The notes below the pieces were generated by a model, which saw nothing but the letters and a program-made list of their open reading frames with translations, was not told the origin of the DNA and searched no databases. A program made the translations under genes and the position numbers. Positions 22,774 through 34,121 of a DNA stretch of 64,000 bases are shown here, piece after piece; position 1 is the stretch's first letter, and each line of letters opens with the position of its first letter. The stretch is from the NCBI RefSeq assembly GCF_903772925.1, contig NZ_LR812090.1, forward strand, positions 488,055-552,054. The letters run 5' to 3'. The stretch is from Alteromonas macleodii (GTDB taxonomy: Bacteria; Pseudomonadota; Gammaproteobacteria; Enterobacterales; Alteromonadaceae).

Positions 22774-22956
22774 ATGGAGTGGCTACTACCCGCTTTAGCG
22801 TTGGTACTTATTATAGAAGGAATAGGGCCGCTTCTTTTTCCTAATAAATGGCGCAATTATTTACTTCAGATAAGCCAACAGCCCAGCAATCAACTGCGTC
22901 AAATTGGCGGAACCCTTGTGATAATAGGCGCACTACTGCTGTTTTATTTCAGTTGA
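22774..22956 (+). CDS. DUF2065 small membrane protein (YjeT-like)
   Basis: 60 residues with two hydrophobic segments (LLPALALVLIIEGIGPLLF and VIIGALLLFYFS) and the family motif FPNKWRNYLLQI. In E. coli yjeT lies between hflC and purA; here purA also follows, but hflKC do not precede it. RBS AAGGA lies before the ATG. Function unknown. Confidence 0.88.
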   Translation: MEWLLPALALVLIIEGIGPLLFPNKWRNYLLQISQQPSNQLRQIGGTLVIIGALLLFYFS

Positions 22957-24758
<1,802 letters not shown>

Positions 24759-24780
24759 TAGTTTCACATTAAATATGTTT

Positions 24781-24808
24781 AAAAGCCCAGTGTTCACTGG
24801 GCTTTTTT
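24781..24808 (+). terminator. Intrinsic terminator of purA
   Basis: Stem AAAAGCCCAGTG / CACTGGGCTTTT with a short loop, ending in T's. The following ~265 bp up to the aldehyde dehydrogenase hold no gene I can support. Confidence 0.92.
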
Positions 24809-25074
24809 GTTTGTAATTTTTCGACCTTTTACTTTTATATAATCTTGTTATCGCTTCAACGTTAACTGTTTATACTTCTTAAGTGTAACGTCAGCCACTT
24901 GCACCTAAAATACGAGCTCATTAAACATTAATTAACAATTTAGTTGCGTTGTCTTCGAACATCCCTATTAATATAAGATAGTATCAGTTAATTATTGCGC
25001 TGCTTTGCCCGACAACAATCTTAAGATGAGCCATAGAATTGTTGCAGTGGGTGTTATGCTATCGGAGCCTTCTT

Positions 25075-26481
25075 ATGCCAAATAGACCTTCTCTTCACGC
25101 AGTGGAAACTGGCGTGTGTTTCGTTGACGTTGTTCACAAGCTTAACGACAGTTTCGATACAGGGAAAACCCAGTCCTTGGAGTGGCGTAAAAGCCAGTTA
25201 AAGGCATTAGAAACTTTACTGAAAGACAACCAGCACGACATTTTGCAGGCCCTTAAAAATGACCTGGGCAAATGTAAGACCGAAGCCATGGTAGCGGAAC
25301 AAGGGTTTCTGCTTTCTGATATCAAGCATACGCTTAAGCATTTGGATAAATGGGCAAAGCCACGCAAAGTATCAACGCCCATGGTGGCATGGCCAGGTAA
25401 GAGCTTTCGCAAGCCTGAGCCGCTTGGCACTGTGCTTATTATCGGAGCGTGGAATTATCCGCTTCAGTTATTGCTTGCCCCTTATATCGCCGCTATTGCA
25501 GCGGGCAACTGTGCGGTATTGAAACCCTCTGAATTGGCTGAAGAAACCTCGTCGCTGGTGGCTAAGCTTATCCCCCAATATATGGATAATTCATGCGTTG
25601 CCGTAATAGAAGGCGGTAAAGATGAAGCGACGGCGCTACTTGCCTGCAAATGGGACCATATTTTTTACACCGGTGGTGAAGTGGTGGGCAAAATTGTCAT
25701 GAGCGCCGCGGCCAAACATTTAACTCCAGTAACCCTTGAGCTTGGCGGTAAGAGTCCCTGTTTTGTTGATAAAAACACAAACCTTGCTGTCACCGCGCGC
25801 CGTTTAGTGTGGGGTAAATGGATGAATGCGGGCCAAACTTGTATTGCGCCTGACTATGTCATTGTTGAAAAGGGCTTTGAGCAAAAGCTTATTGATGCGG
25901 TTAAAAAAGAGCTGAAAAAGCAATACGGCAAAGCACCTTTATCGTCACGAGATTACGGCAATATCGTTAATCATCGTCACTTAAAGCGTCTTGAAAATTA
26001 CCTTGAAAACGTCAATGTGGTGTATGGCGGCGAGCTAGATGAATCTCGTCCAGCAATGGCGCCTACCCTTGTACTGGAGCCATCGCTAGATAGCCCGCTA
26101 ATGAAAGAAGAGATATTCGGCCCTATTCTACCTATTATCACTGTCGACAACATGGAGGCGGGCATAAAGTTTGTGAACAGCAGGCCTAAGCCACTCGCAC
26201 TTTATGCATTTAGTGATAAGGATGATGTGCTTGATAATATTATCAGCAAAACCAGTTCAGGCAGTGTGTGTACTAACGACACTATGCTGTTTATGACTAA
26301 CCCTGAGTTACCGTTTGGTGGCGTAGGAAATAGCGGCATGGGTAGCTATCATGGCCAAGCAGGTTTTGATACATTCAGTCATATTAAAACAGTGATGAAG
26401 CGTTCTTTTGCGTTAGACGTGTTCTTTCGTTACGCACCGTTTTCAAAGTTTAAGCTATCGTTACTTAAGAAGTTTTTATAA
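25075..26481 (+). CDS. NAD(P)-dependent aldehyde dehydrogenase (class 3-like)
   Basis: 468 residues from the ATG at 25075, preferred to an in-frame TTG at 25039 because GGAG lies eight bases upstream. Features: IGAWNYPLQLLLAP, catalytic Glu in LELGGKSPCFV, catalytic Cys in NAGQTCIAPDYV and EEIFGPILPI. The short family form lacking an N-terminal extension, with a hydrophobic C-terminus (FFRYAPFSKFKLSLLKKFL), matches fatty-aldehyde dehydrogenases that associate with membranes. The VOC gene starts 11 bp downstream and is probably co-transcribed. Confidence 0.92.
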   Translation: MPNRPSLHAVETGVCFVDVVHKLNDSFDTGKTQSLEWRKSQLKALETLLKDNQHDILQALKNDLGKCKTEAMVAEQGFLLSDIKHTLKHLDKWAKPRKVSTPMVAWPGKSFRKPEPLGTVLIIGAWNYPLQLLLAPYIAAIAAGNCAVLKPSELAEETSSLVAKLIPQYMDNSCVAVIEGGKDEATALLACKWDHIFYTGGEVVGKIVMSAAAKHLTPVTLELGGKSPCFVDKNTNLAVTARRLVWGKWMNAGQTCIAPDYVIVEKGFEQKLIDAVKKELKKQYGKAPLSSRDYGNIVNHRHLKRLENYLENVNVVYGGELDESRPAMAPTLVLEPSLDSPLMKEEIFGPILPIITVDNMEAGIKFVNSRPKPLALYAFSDKDDVLDNIISKTSSGSVCTNDTMLFMTNPELPFGGVGNSGMGSYHGQAGFDTFSHIKTVMKRSFALDVFFRYAPFSKFKLSLLKKFL

Positions 26482-26492
26482 CAGGAATTTTC

Positions 26493-26909
26493 ATGGTTCA
26501 GCCTTTTCACCTTGCCATACCGGTCACTAATCTAACCGATGCTGAAGCGTTCTACGGTGAGTTGTTGGGTTGTGAAAAGGGCCGCAGTGACACCCAGTGG
26601 ATAGATTGGAACTTCTTCGGCCATCAATTAGTGACCCATTGTGTAGAGGCTATGCCGTCGCCGCCTTCCTATAACGGGGTAGACGATCATGCTGTGCCGG
26701 TGCCGCACTTTGGTGTTGTGCTAACCATGGACGACTGGCAAGAATTGGCAAGTAAACTGGAAGCTGCTGATATTGAGTTTGTTATCGCACCTTATATTCG
26801 TTTTAAAGGTAAGCCGGGCGAACAAGCCACCATGTTTTTCAAAGACCCTTTCGGCAACGCGTTAGAGTTCAAAGCGTTCGCCGATATTTCTCAGCTTTTC
26901 GCTTCATAA
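26493..26909 (+). CDS. VOC/glyoxalase-superfamily protein
   Basis: 138 residues with two beta-alpha-beta-beta-beta modules. The N-terminal metal-ligand His lies in PFHLAIPVTNLTDAEAFY, a second in HFGVVLTMDD, and the Glu in FKDPFGNALEFKAF. Members include dioxygenases, lyases and resistance proteins, so the reaction is open. Starts 11 bp after the aldehyde dehydrogenase and is probably in the same operon. Confidence 0.85.
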   Translation: MVQPFHLAIPVTNLTDAEAFYGELLGCEKGRSDTQWIDWNFFGHQLVTHCVEAMPSPPSYNGVDDHAVPVPHFGVVLTMDDWQELASKLEAADIEFVIAPYIRFKGKPGEQATMFFKDPFGNALEFKAFADISQLFAS

Positions 26910-27036
26910 TAATTGGGGTCTTTTACTCTTTGTTAGCGTCCTGTAGCGCAGTTCCCTTTGTGGGCAGCACTGTTGCCCTCTTTAAAAGACTTCCATCTAG
27001 ACCAAAATTAGTACGTTAAAGATTACAGGCTCTTGG

Positions 27037-27780
27037 CTAGCGCTTCTTCTTTTTTGGTTTGAAGCGCTTATATAAAAGCGCAACACCTGTAAGGGTGAAC
27101 AAAAAGGCGCTGCCCGAAAAAGCAATTAACCACGGCGTGTTAAAGTTACTTCTGTCCTTATAATCCATTATGTGCAGCATCCACATAAAATCAAACAGCC
27201 GCCATGTGTCGGTACGTACGCGCAGAACACTGCCTGTGTTTGGGTCGATATAAAACCGCGAATTAAAGTCGTCATCGAAGTTTACCTGCCATAATGGCGC
27301 AGACAGGTTTTGCACTTCTTGAGGTAACACGCTTAATAGCTGGGTCTCACCAATATCGCCAGTACCTGTGTATTGCCCTTTTGCTGCTTTACGAATAGCG
27401 CTTTCTTGCATGGTTTGCAAAGCTTCACCTGTTAATGCGCTGTAGCGATAGGCAATGTTGTCATCTACGACATGATAAACAGGAATAGCATCAAGCGTGT
27501 TTGAGCCAGCATGGCCAACTTCATTTATACGATGAGTAAGTGAAAGTACGGCAGCGCTACTGTGGTGGCGCAAAATGTCGGAAGGGGTAACCGTAACATC
27601 GTGCCACGACGTAGTGACGGCATGTTTTAAGTGATTGCCTCTTACTTCATCTATGGGTAACAAGGCCATGACTAAGCCACTTAAAAACCATAGACCTATT
27701 TGCACAAACAAAATTAAGCCCAGGTAGTTGTGCGCCTTGCGCATAAATTTCATCATCAGGTTTTTTGGTTTTATTATCAA
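27037..27780 (-). CDS. PepSY-associated membrane protein
   Basis: 247 residues: a membrane helix at residues ~16-40 (LGLILFVQIGLWFLSGLVMALLP), a periplasmic region with PepSY-like segments (FYIDPNTGSVLRVR), and a C-terminal membrane helix (WLIAFSGSAFLFTLTGVALLY) with a basic tail. PepSY-TM proteins often accompany iron uptake or reduction, but no such partner lies here. The start could be the TTG at 27780 or an ATG about 24 bases further in; neither has a clear RBS. Confidence 0.8.
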   Translation of the reverse strand: MIIKPKNLMMKFMRKAHNYLGLILFVQIGLWFLSGLVMALLPIDEVRGNHLKHAVTTSWHDVTVTPSDILRHHSSAAVLSLTHRINEVGHAGSNTLDAIPVYHVVDDNIAYRYSALTGEALQTMQESAIRKAAKGQYTGTGDIGETQLLSVLPQEVQNLSAPLWQVNFDDDFNSRFYIDPNTGSVLRVRTDTWRLFDFMWMLHIMDYKDRSNFNTPWLIAFSGSAFLFTLTGVALLYKRFKPKKKKR

Positions 27781-27833
27781 AAGGCTATAACATCAGAAAA
27801 CAATAACCGAGTAAACCGAAGAAGAGGGTGGTT

Positions 27834-28304
27834 TTGAATAAAGCATTAGTGCTGGTAGACGTACAAAACGTGTATTACACCTGCCGTCAGGCGTACAAAC
27901 GTAACTTTAATTACAACCAGTTTTGGCGTGAACTTACCTATAATTTAGACATAGCACATGCTTTTGCTTACGCAATAGACAGGGGTGACAGCAAGCAACG
28001 TGAATTTCAAAACATTCTTCGTGCTATTGGGTTTGAAGTAAAGTTAAAGCCTTTCATTCAACGTGCTGACGGCTCGGCGAAAGGTGATTGGGATGTAGGT
28101 ATAACAGTAGATGCACTTGAACACGCCGACGATGTTGATGAGATCATTTTGGTGTCGGGCGACGGCGATTTCGATATTCTTGTAAACGCCCTTAAAGCAA
28201 AAGGGAAAACCGTAACGGTGTACGGTGTCCCTGCATTAACGGCTGAAAGTATTCAAAAAGTGGCGTCTAAGTACGTGCCTATCGACGCTGCATTGTTGCT
28301 GTAA
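27834..28304 (+). CDS. NYN-domain (LabA/DUF88, PIN-like) putative RNase
   Basis: About 156 residues. The PIN-like fold has the expected acidic residues: LVDVQNVYYTC at the N-terminus, DWDVGITVDAL in the middle and ILVSGDGDFDILVNALK near residue 110. Family members are predicted metal-dependent RNases acting on RNA. I prefer the TTG at 27834, five bases after GAAGAGGG, to the GTG at 27828 that overlaps that RBS. Divergent from the PepSY gene. Confidence 0.87.
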   Translation: MNKALVLVDVQNVYYTCRQAYKRNFNYNQFWRELTYNLDIAHAFAYAIDRGDSKQREFQNILRAIGFEVKLKPFIQRADGSAKGDWDVGITVDALEHADDVDEIILVSGDGDFDILVNALKAKGKTVTVYGVPALTAESIQKVASKYVPIDAALLL

Positions 28305-28537
28305 ACACACTAGCAGTTTCGCCAGAGTTGATGCGATATTTAAATAGGCCAACTGTGGAATACTCCACAGCTATCTCCTCTGAAAAAGGGCTGTATGAAT
28401 ACTGAAACCACTTGAAGTTCCACGTTTCCATCAGCCCTTTAGCTAGTAGCCATAAGTTCTCAGTCATCATCGCTTCGCCTTTAAAGGGCTGAGCAAATAC
28501 GGCTTACCCTAATATGGCTTACATTAATACTACTGTG

Positions 28538-30256
28538 CTAATAAGGCTGGACAAGGCTCTTACCTCGTCCGCTTTTTTCAGATGCGGCTTCTACACCCTC
28601 TTTAGTGCGCTTAATTAAATGCACATCACCAAATCGACGGTTATCTATGGTATAGCCCATTGCTTTAAGCTCATTTACCGTTGCCTCTGTAAACCCGTCA
28701 TGCATACGAATGGTGTCTTTGGGCAGTAGCTGGTGATGAAAACGTGGTGCGTTCACGGCTTCTTCAGCGCTCATATCGTAAAGCAGTGCATTCAATAGCG
28801 ACTGTGTGACCGACGAAATAATGGTAGTGCCGCCAGGAGAGCCTGTTACCAGAACCACTTGGTCGTCTTTAGTGACCAGCGTTGGTGTCATAGAAGACAG
28901 CATGCGCTTGTAAGGTTCAATAGCATTCGCTTCACCACCCACTGCGCCAAAGAAGTTAGGCACGCCAGGCTTGGCACTAAAGTCGTCCATTTCATCATTC
29001 AACAAAAAGCCAGCACCAGTCACAACAACACCGCTACCAAACGTAAGGTTGATGGTCGTTGTATTGGCAACCGCGTTACCCCATCTGTCCATAATGGAGA
29101 AGTGTGTAGTATCTTCGCTTTCTTTTAAACCAGGCTTAACGCTTGGGGTATCAGAAATGCTGGTAGGCTGAATATCTGCTGCGCGTTGAGTAATATAGTT
29201 AGCGTCAGTAAGCGCTTTTACCGGAACACTAACAAAGTCAGGATCGCCCATGTATTCAGCGCGATCGGCAAACACGCGCTTGCCTATTTCAGACATAACA
29301 TGAATATATTCGGTGCTGTTTTGCGCTGGCAAGTCGTGCGTTTCGTCATAGGCTTCTAGCATGCCAATCCACTGGGCAACGGCAACACCACCAGAGCTTG
29401 GAGGAGGTGCGGTCACCAGCTCATAACCTTGCCAGTTTAAGTGTAGCGGTTTGCGCCACACGGCTTTGTAAGCTTGCAAATCTTCATAGGTAATAAGGCC
29501 GCCGTTTTGCTGCATAAAATCAACAATATGCTTTGCTACATCGCCTTTATAAAAGCCATCCTTTCCCTGTTGCTGAATAGCTTTAAGCGTTTTCGCTAGC
29601 TCTGGCTGTTTGAAGGTAGTGCCTGCTTTGGCGTGTGCAAAATACTCGCTAAAGTTGTTATTGATACCTGCTTTTTTGGTACGTTCAATATAGCGTCTAA
29701 TGTTATTAGCCAGCTTCTCGTGAACCACAAAACCTTGCTCGGCCAAATCAACCGCTGGTGCGAGTAGACGCTCCCAATCCAATGTGCCGTATTTTTTGTG
29801 CGCGGCCCACATGCCGGCAACGGTACCGGGAATGCCAGACGCTTTAGCGCCAAACAATGACTCATATGGCTTTACGTTACCTTGCTCGTCAAGATACATA
29901 TCCCGATGCGCATTTTCAGGTGCCATTTCGCGGTAATCAAGAAAGTCGGTGCTATCTTCGAACTTTATTGTCATAAAGCCACCGCCGCCAACGTTACCCG
30001 CCTCTGGCAATGTTACGGCTAAAACAAACTGAGCAGTAATAGCCGCATCAATAGCGTTGCCGCCTTCCTGAAGTACCTGCATAGCAGCATCGGCGCTATA
30101 GCTGTCAGGCATGGCAACGGCCTGCTGACTTAAGCCTACGGCATTTTCTCCAACAGTATTAACTGTGTCGTTTGGCGAATGTGAACATGCTGCCACTACC
30201 GAAATAAATGCTACTATCATCGAGATAAACCCGATGTTTGCTATCCGTCTTTTCAT
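28538..30256 (-). CDS. ggt: Gamma-glutamyltranspeptidase, exported (possible lipoprotein)
   Basis: Cleaves gamma-glutamyl bonds of glutathione and related peptides in the periplasm. 572 residues from the ATG at 30256, chosen for AGGAG eight bases upstream. A hydrophobic leader ends VVAACSH, a weak lipobox. The self-cleaving Thr is in SEDTTHFSIMD, dividing the large and small subunits, and the small-subunit GSPGGTTIISSV motif is present. It lies 76 bp downstream of the NhaC-type gene on the same strand, suggesting co-transcription. Confidence 0.94.
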   Translation of the reverse strand: MKRRIANIGFISMIVAFISVVAACSHSPNDTVNTVGENAVGLSQQAVAMPDSYSADAAMQVLQEGGNAIDAAITAQFVLAVTLPEAGNVGGGGFMTIKFEDSTDFLDYREMAPENAHRDMYLDEQGNVKPYESLFGAKASGIPGTVAGMWAAHKKYGTLDWERLLAPAVDLAEQGFVVHEKLANNIRRYIERTKKAGINNNFSEYFAHAKAGTTFKQPELAKTLKAIQQQGKDGFYKGDVAKHIVDFMQQNGGLITYEDLQAYKAVWRKPLHLNWQGYELVTAPPPSSGGVAVAQWIGMLEAYDETHDLPAQNSTEYIHVMSEIGKRVFADRAEYMGDPDFVSVPVKALTDANYITQRAADIQPTSISDTPSVKPGLKESEDTTHFSIMDRWGNAVANTTTINLTFGSGVVVTGAGFLLNDEMDDFSAKPGVPNFFGAVGGEANAIEPYKRMLSSMTPTLVTKDDQVVLVTGSPGGTTIISSVTQSLLNALLYDMSAEEAVNAPRFHHQLLPKDTIRMHDGFTEATVNELKAMGYTIDNRRFGDVHLIKRTKEGVEAASEKSGRGKSLVQPY

Positions 30257-30332
30257 TAGAAAACTCCTTGCTACAGATATTGCTAACACCTTGATATTAG
30301 CAATCGGCTACCAACAAACCTTAGTCACATGT

Positions 30333-31709
30333 TTAGCCAAGCATGACTAAGCTTGCTACAAAATAGGCAATAAGCGTAAGTGCGCCGGCAAATAGTGCGT
30401 AAGGAAACTGGGTTTTAACGTGCGTTAATACGTCAGTACCCGCTGCTAGCGAAGATACGGCTGTGGTATCGGAAATAGGCGAACAGTGATCGCCAAATAT
30501 ACCGCCACCCAATATAGCGCCAATAACCAAAGAAGGAGGCAACCCTAAACTCTGAATTAGTGGTACACCAATAGGTATAAGGATGGCGAACGTACCCCAT
30601 GACGTGCCTGTGGTAAACGACATGATCCCGCCGGCAATAAATAACATGGGAACAATCAGCACCATTGGAAGGTATTCACCCACTATTCCTGCCACAAATA
30701 CGCCGGTTCCTAGCACCTTAAGGCTATTGCCTAAGGTTAATGAAAGTAACACTATGGTAACTAGGGGGAGTAGTTCGCCCATCCCTTTAAAACCGATGTC
30801 TACCGCTTCTTTATGAGTAAATCGTTTATGAACGAGAAGCAGACCGTAGGCAATAGCAGTGGCAAGAGCCGTCGCATAAAGAACTGATTTACTGCCGCTG
30901 CCTTCAGATAAAACGCCGTTACCTGTCCAGAACATGAAGCCAACCATACTCAATACCATCACCAGCAGCGGAACCAGCATAAATCGCGCTTTAGTGGCAG
31001 GCTCAGTCGTGTGATTTACCTCAACATGAGACAGTGCTTTTTCTTCTTCAGCCATAGGGCCGTGCACTTTATCAGCGGAAATTGTGTAAGCCACAATAAG
31101 TAAAGTGAAAATAGCGTAAAAGTTAAAAAATACGCTGCCCCATAAAATGGAAGCTGACGAAGCGGGTAGTTCGTAGGCATCGAGTAGGCTGAGTATAAAA
31201 GCGCCCCAGCCGTTTAATAAAATCAAAATACAAACTGGCGCGCTGGTGGAATCAATTATGTAAGCTAAACGTGCGCGGCTCATGTTGAAACGATCAAACA
31301 ACCCTCGGGCGAATATACCAGCAGTAAGCACGCTCAAGTTCGATTCTATGAATACGGCAATACCAGTAAACATGGTTAAGCCGCCTACTTGTTTACGGCT
31401 TTTCGCTACGCCCTTATTAACCAGAAAGTTAACGGTTGCCGTTACGCCACCAGAATCACGAATAAAAGCCAATAGTGCGCCGACTAGAACGGAAAAAATA
31501 AGCACCCGCGTGTTCCCTGGGCTAGCAGCGGTATCAACCACACGTTCTATGGCATTAATAGGGGCCATATAGCTGGTTGTGATATCAGCATTGACTAGAA
31601 TTAAGGCTTCAGCAGACAGTACGGCCAGCGCCAATGCTAAGATAACTTCTTTTTTCCAAAAAACGACGGCAATAGCCACAAGAGGGGGGATGACTGACAT
31701 CCAATCCAT
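30333..31709 (-). CDS. NhaC-family Na+/H+ antiporter-like transporter
   Basis: 458 residues with 10-12 hydrophobic segments. Family motifs are LIFSVLVGALLAFIRDSGGV, the SNLSVLTAGIF loop, IDSTSAPVCILILLNGWGAF and the GGGIFGDHCSPISDTTAVSS signature. NhaC proteins exchange Na+ for H+, and relatives also move malate/lactate or other organic ions. Being first in an apparent operon with ggt hints at a substrate linked to peptides or amino acids, but that is inference. The ATG at 31709 has GGAAAGAAG just upstream; a TTG four codons earlier is less likely. Confidence 0.85.
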   Translation of the reverse strand: MDWMSVIPPLVAIAVVFWKKEVILALALAVLSAEALILVNADITTSYMAPINAIERVVDTAASPGNTRVLIFSVLVGALLAFIRDSGGVTATVNFLVNKGVAKSRKQVGGLTMFTGIAVFIESNLSVLTAGIFARGLFDRFNMSRARLAYIIDSTSAPVCILILLNGWGAFILSLLDAYELPASSASILWGSVFFNFYAIFTLLIVAYTISADKVHGPMAEEEKALSHVEVNHTTEPATKARFMLVPLLVMVLSMVGFMFWTGNGVLSEGSGSKSVLYATALATAIAYGLLLVHKRFTHKEAVDIGFKGMGELLPLVTIVLLSLTLGNSLKVLGTGVFVAGIVGEYLPMVLIVPMLFIAGGIMSFTTGTSWGTFAILIPIGVPLIQSLGLPPSLVIGAILGGGIFGDHCSPISDTTAVSSLAAGTDVLTHVKTQFPYALFAGALTLIAYFVASLVMLG

Positions 31710-31929
31710 ACTTCTTTCCAAACTTAAATTTATGTGTGCTTAGAACCTGCTGCTCTAGATTGTTTACCTAAGTTCAGCGTGCCCTACAGGTATGTCTTTT
31801 CACGTAGCAAATTATATAAACTAACGCGTAAGAGAAGGTGTGAATACAGTTCAAAGTTGGCGAACATGCTTCTCTCATTTATGCTAGCGTACCGTATTGT
31901 GCTCTGTGTTACCAAGGATTAGATAAACA

Positions 31930-34032
31930 TTGTTATTCCAGCAAGTTATTTGTAAAAAGCGTACTTCTGTATTGAGCTTAAGCCATTTTCTTTCAGGCAT
32001 TTTAGTTTTATTTAGTGTCGGCATTCTTGCTGCTAGTGCAACGGCAAACGCTTTAAACGGCGACACATCTACCCCAAGTGCCACCAATACTGAATTGCCC
32101 CCAACTAACGCCAAAAAGGCTAGCGCTAACAAAATCACCGCTAAAAAGGTTGCTGCTAAAAAAGCTGGCGATGAAACGGGTAGCGCGAAAACGATTAGCA
32201 GCGAAGCTGTCAGCGCAGTAAAGAACATGCTTGGGCAAAAGATTATTTTGGATTTTCGCTATTTTTGTGAAGATGGTACGCCATCGTCACGCTGTCGCAC
32301 GCCCATGACCGAAATTCCTCCTTCGCTTTTAAGTGTGCTCAGTACACACAACATAGGCGGCGTTATTTTATTTTCGGAAAACATTCAAAATGCCGAGCAG
32401 TTAATTACGCTTAATTACACCATGCAGCGACATATGGTAAATGCAGGTAGACAACCGCTATTCATTGCTGTCGACCAAGAAGGGGGGAGAGTAGCGAGAC
32501 TGCCTTCAGATATGCTTTCGCCGTTTGCAGGTAACATGGCCATCGGTGCTACCTTTCATCAGCGGGGCCATGCCTTTGCCCAAAGCGTAGCATCGCACAT
32601 TGGCCAAACGCTGTTACCTTTAGGGGTTAACACTAATTTTGCGCCGTCGGTGGATGTAAATAGTGAGCCAAAGAACCCCGTTATAAACGTACGCAGTTTT
32701 TCTGAAAAACCAGAACAGGTGGCGGCACTCGGACAGGCGTTTGTAAGTGCGATGCAAAGTACGGGAGTCTTGGCTGCTATTAAACACTTCCCAGGTCACG
32801 GTGATACCCATGTGGACAGTCACAGTGGCTTACCGCAAGTCACGCATACCAAGGCTCAAGCAATGGCAGAGGATGTTCTTCCTTTCGCTAATATAATTAA
32901 TAGTGCGACCCCGCCGGCAATGGTAATGAGCGCACACATTCAATATCCGTCTTTGGATGATACTGAAATTGCAGACAAGAATGGCAAGCTGCAAATTGTT
33001 CCCGCTACCTTGTCGAAAAAGATACTAACCGACGTGCTTCGCAAGCAATTAGGGTATAAAGGCCTGGTCGTTACAGATGCGTTAGATATGGCTGGTATTA
33101 CACAGTTCTTCTCGCACGAAGAAGCACTCGTTCGCGCATTCAGTGCCGGTGCGGATATTGCGCTCATGCCTTTCACCATAAGAAATAAAAAGGATATCAA
33201 CGCATTCTCAAAGCTTTTAGATAATGTGGCAATAAGACTTGTAAACACGTCATCAGACTCGTTTTCAGAAAGCGCTTTCTTGGTATCTTCCTATAATCGT
33301 ATTCTTAAAGCAAAACAACAGTTTACTTTAGAAAGCTTCGTTTCTAAACCTGTATCTTGGTGGCTTGATGAGGCAAAAGAAAATACAACGATTGATAATC
33401 CTAACAGTCTAAAAAACAAAGGAATCCGAATTGAGAAAGCGCTTTCTAAGGCTTCGGTCTCGGTACTATATGGAAAGGGGAAGCTTCCGGTAAAATCAAC
33501 GCGCTGGCTTGCGCTAATGCCTGATGCCGCAAGGTGTTTAGCCTTTGAAAGTGCACTGATACGAGCAGGTTCAAAGAGTACTAATAAGCCCCTAGAATTT
33601 GCTTGTCTACCCTTAATGGCATTGCCAAAAAAACAGCTAGCTATGATGCTTTTAAAACAGGCAGAAGTACTAGTGGTGGGTAATATTAATCCGCTTCACG
33701 CGAACTATGAGTTAGGTGGGCTTGATCTACCTGAACATATAAAGCATCGCGCAAGTGAATCTGATGTGATGGCATTTAGCAAAATGATGATGACTGCTGC
33801 GAAAACACAGAAGAAAACCGTGGTTTTTGCTCCCCTACGTATGCCGTATGAAGCAAATGATCTCAAAAATGTGACAGACATCGCTATTGCAACATTTAGT
33901 TATGCGATAAGCATAGACGAGCAAGTTGGTAAGGGTGATAACAAGGTTACCAGCTATAGTCTGAACGCACTGGCTGATGTCTTAGTAGGTAACGCAGTTG
34001 CCGAAGGTCGTGCACCAGTTTCGTTAGAGTAA
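31930..34032 (+). CDS. Exported GH3 beta-N-acetylglucosaminidase (NagZ-like)
   Basis: 700 residues, twice the length of cytosolic NagZ. It has an N-terminal signal peptide (GILVLFSVGILAASATANA), then a low-complexity Ala/Lys/Thr linker (residues ~45-85). The GH3 barrel includes FIAVDQEGGRVARL and the NagZ signature KHFPGHGDTHVDSHSGLP carrying the His/Asp catalytic dyad. The nucleophile Asp is in VVTDALDMAGI. A second alpha/beta domain (~480-690) resembles GH3_C. NagZ removes GlcNAc from muropeptides; an exported form would act outside the cytoplasm. The start is a TTG and is uncertain. Confidence 0.88.
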   Translation: MLFQQVICKKRTSVLSLSHFLSGILVLFSVGILAASATANALNGDTSTPSATNTELPPTNAKKASANKITAKKVAAKKAGDETGSAKTISSEAVSAVKNMLGQKIILDFRYFCEDGTPSSRCRTPMTEIPPSLLSVLSTHNIGGVILFSENIQNAEQLITLNYTMQRHMVNAGRQPLFIAVDQEGGRVARLPSDMLSPFAGNMAIGATFHQRGHAFAQSVASHIGQTLLPLGVNTNFAPSVDVNSEPKNPVINVRSFSEKPEQVAALGQAFVSAMQSTGVLAAIKHFPGHGDTHVDSHSGLPQVTHTKAQAMAEDVLPFANIINSATPPAMVMSAHIQYPSLDDTEIADKNGKLQIVPATLSKKILTDVLRKQLGYKGLVVTDALDMAGITQFFSHEEALVRAFSAGADIALMPFTIRNKKDINAFSKLLDNVAIRLVNTSSDSFSESAFLVSSYNRILKAKQQFTLESFVSKPVSWWLDEAKENTTIDNPNSLKNKGIRIEKALSKASVSVLYGKGKLPVKSTRWLALMPDAARCLAFESALIRAGSKSTNKPLEFACLPLMALPKKQLAMMLLKQAEVLVVGNINPLHANYELGGLDLPEHIKHRASESDVMAFSKMMMTAAKTQKKTVVFAPLRMPYEANDLKNVTDIAIATFSYAISIDEQVGKGDNKVTSYSLNALADVLVGNAVAEGRAPVSLE

Positions 34033-34121
34033 CTTTCTCTATACCTAAAAGCGGCAGTTTGAGCGACAATGTGAAAGGCTAGTTTAAAGGTGTTTCTTTA
34101 GCCAACCTTAAAGGAAAACAT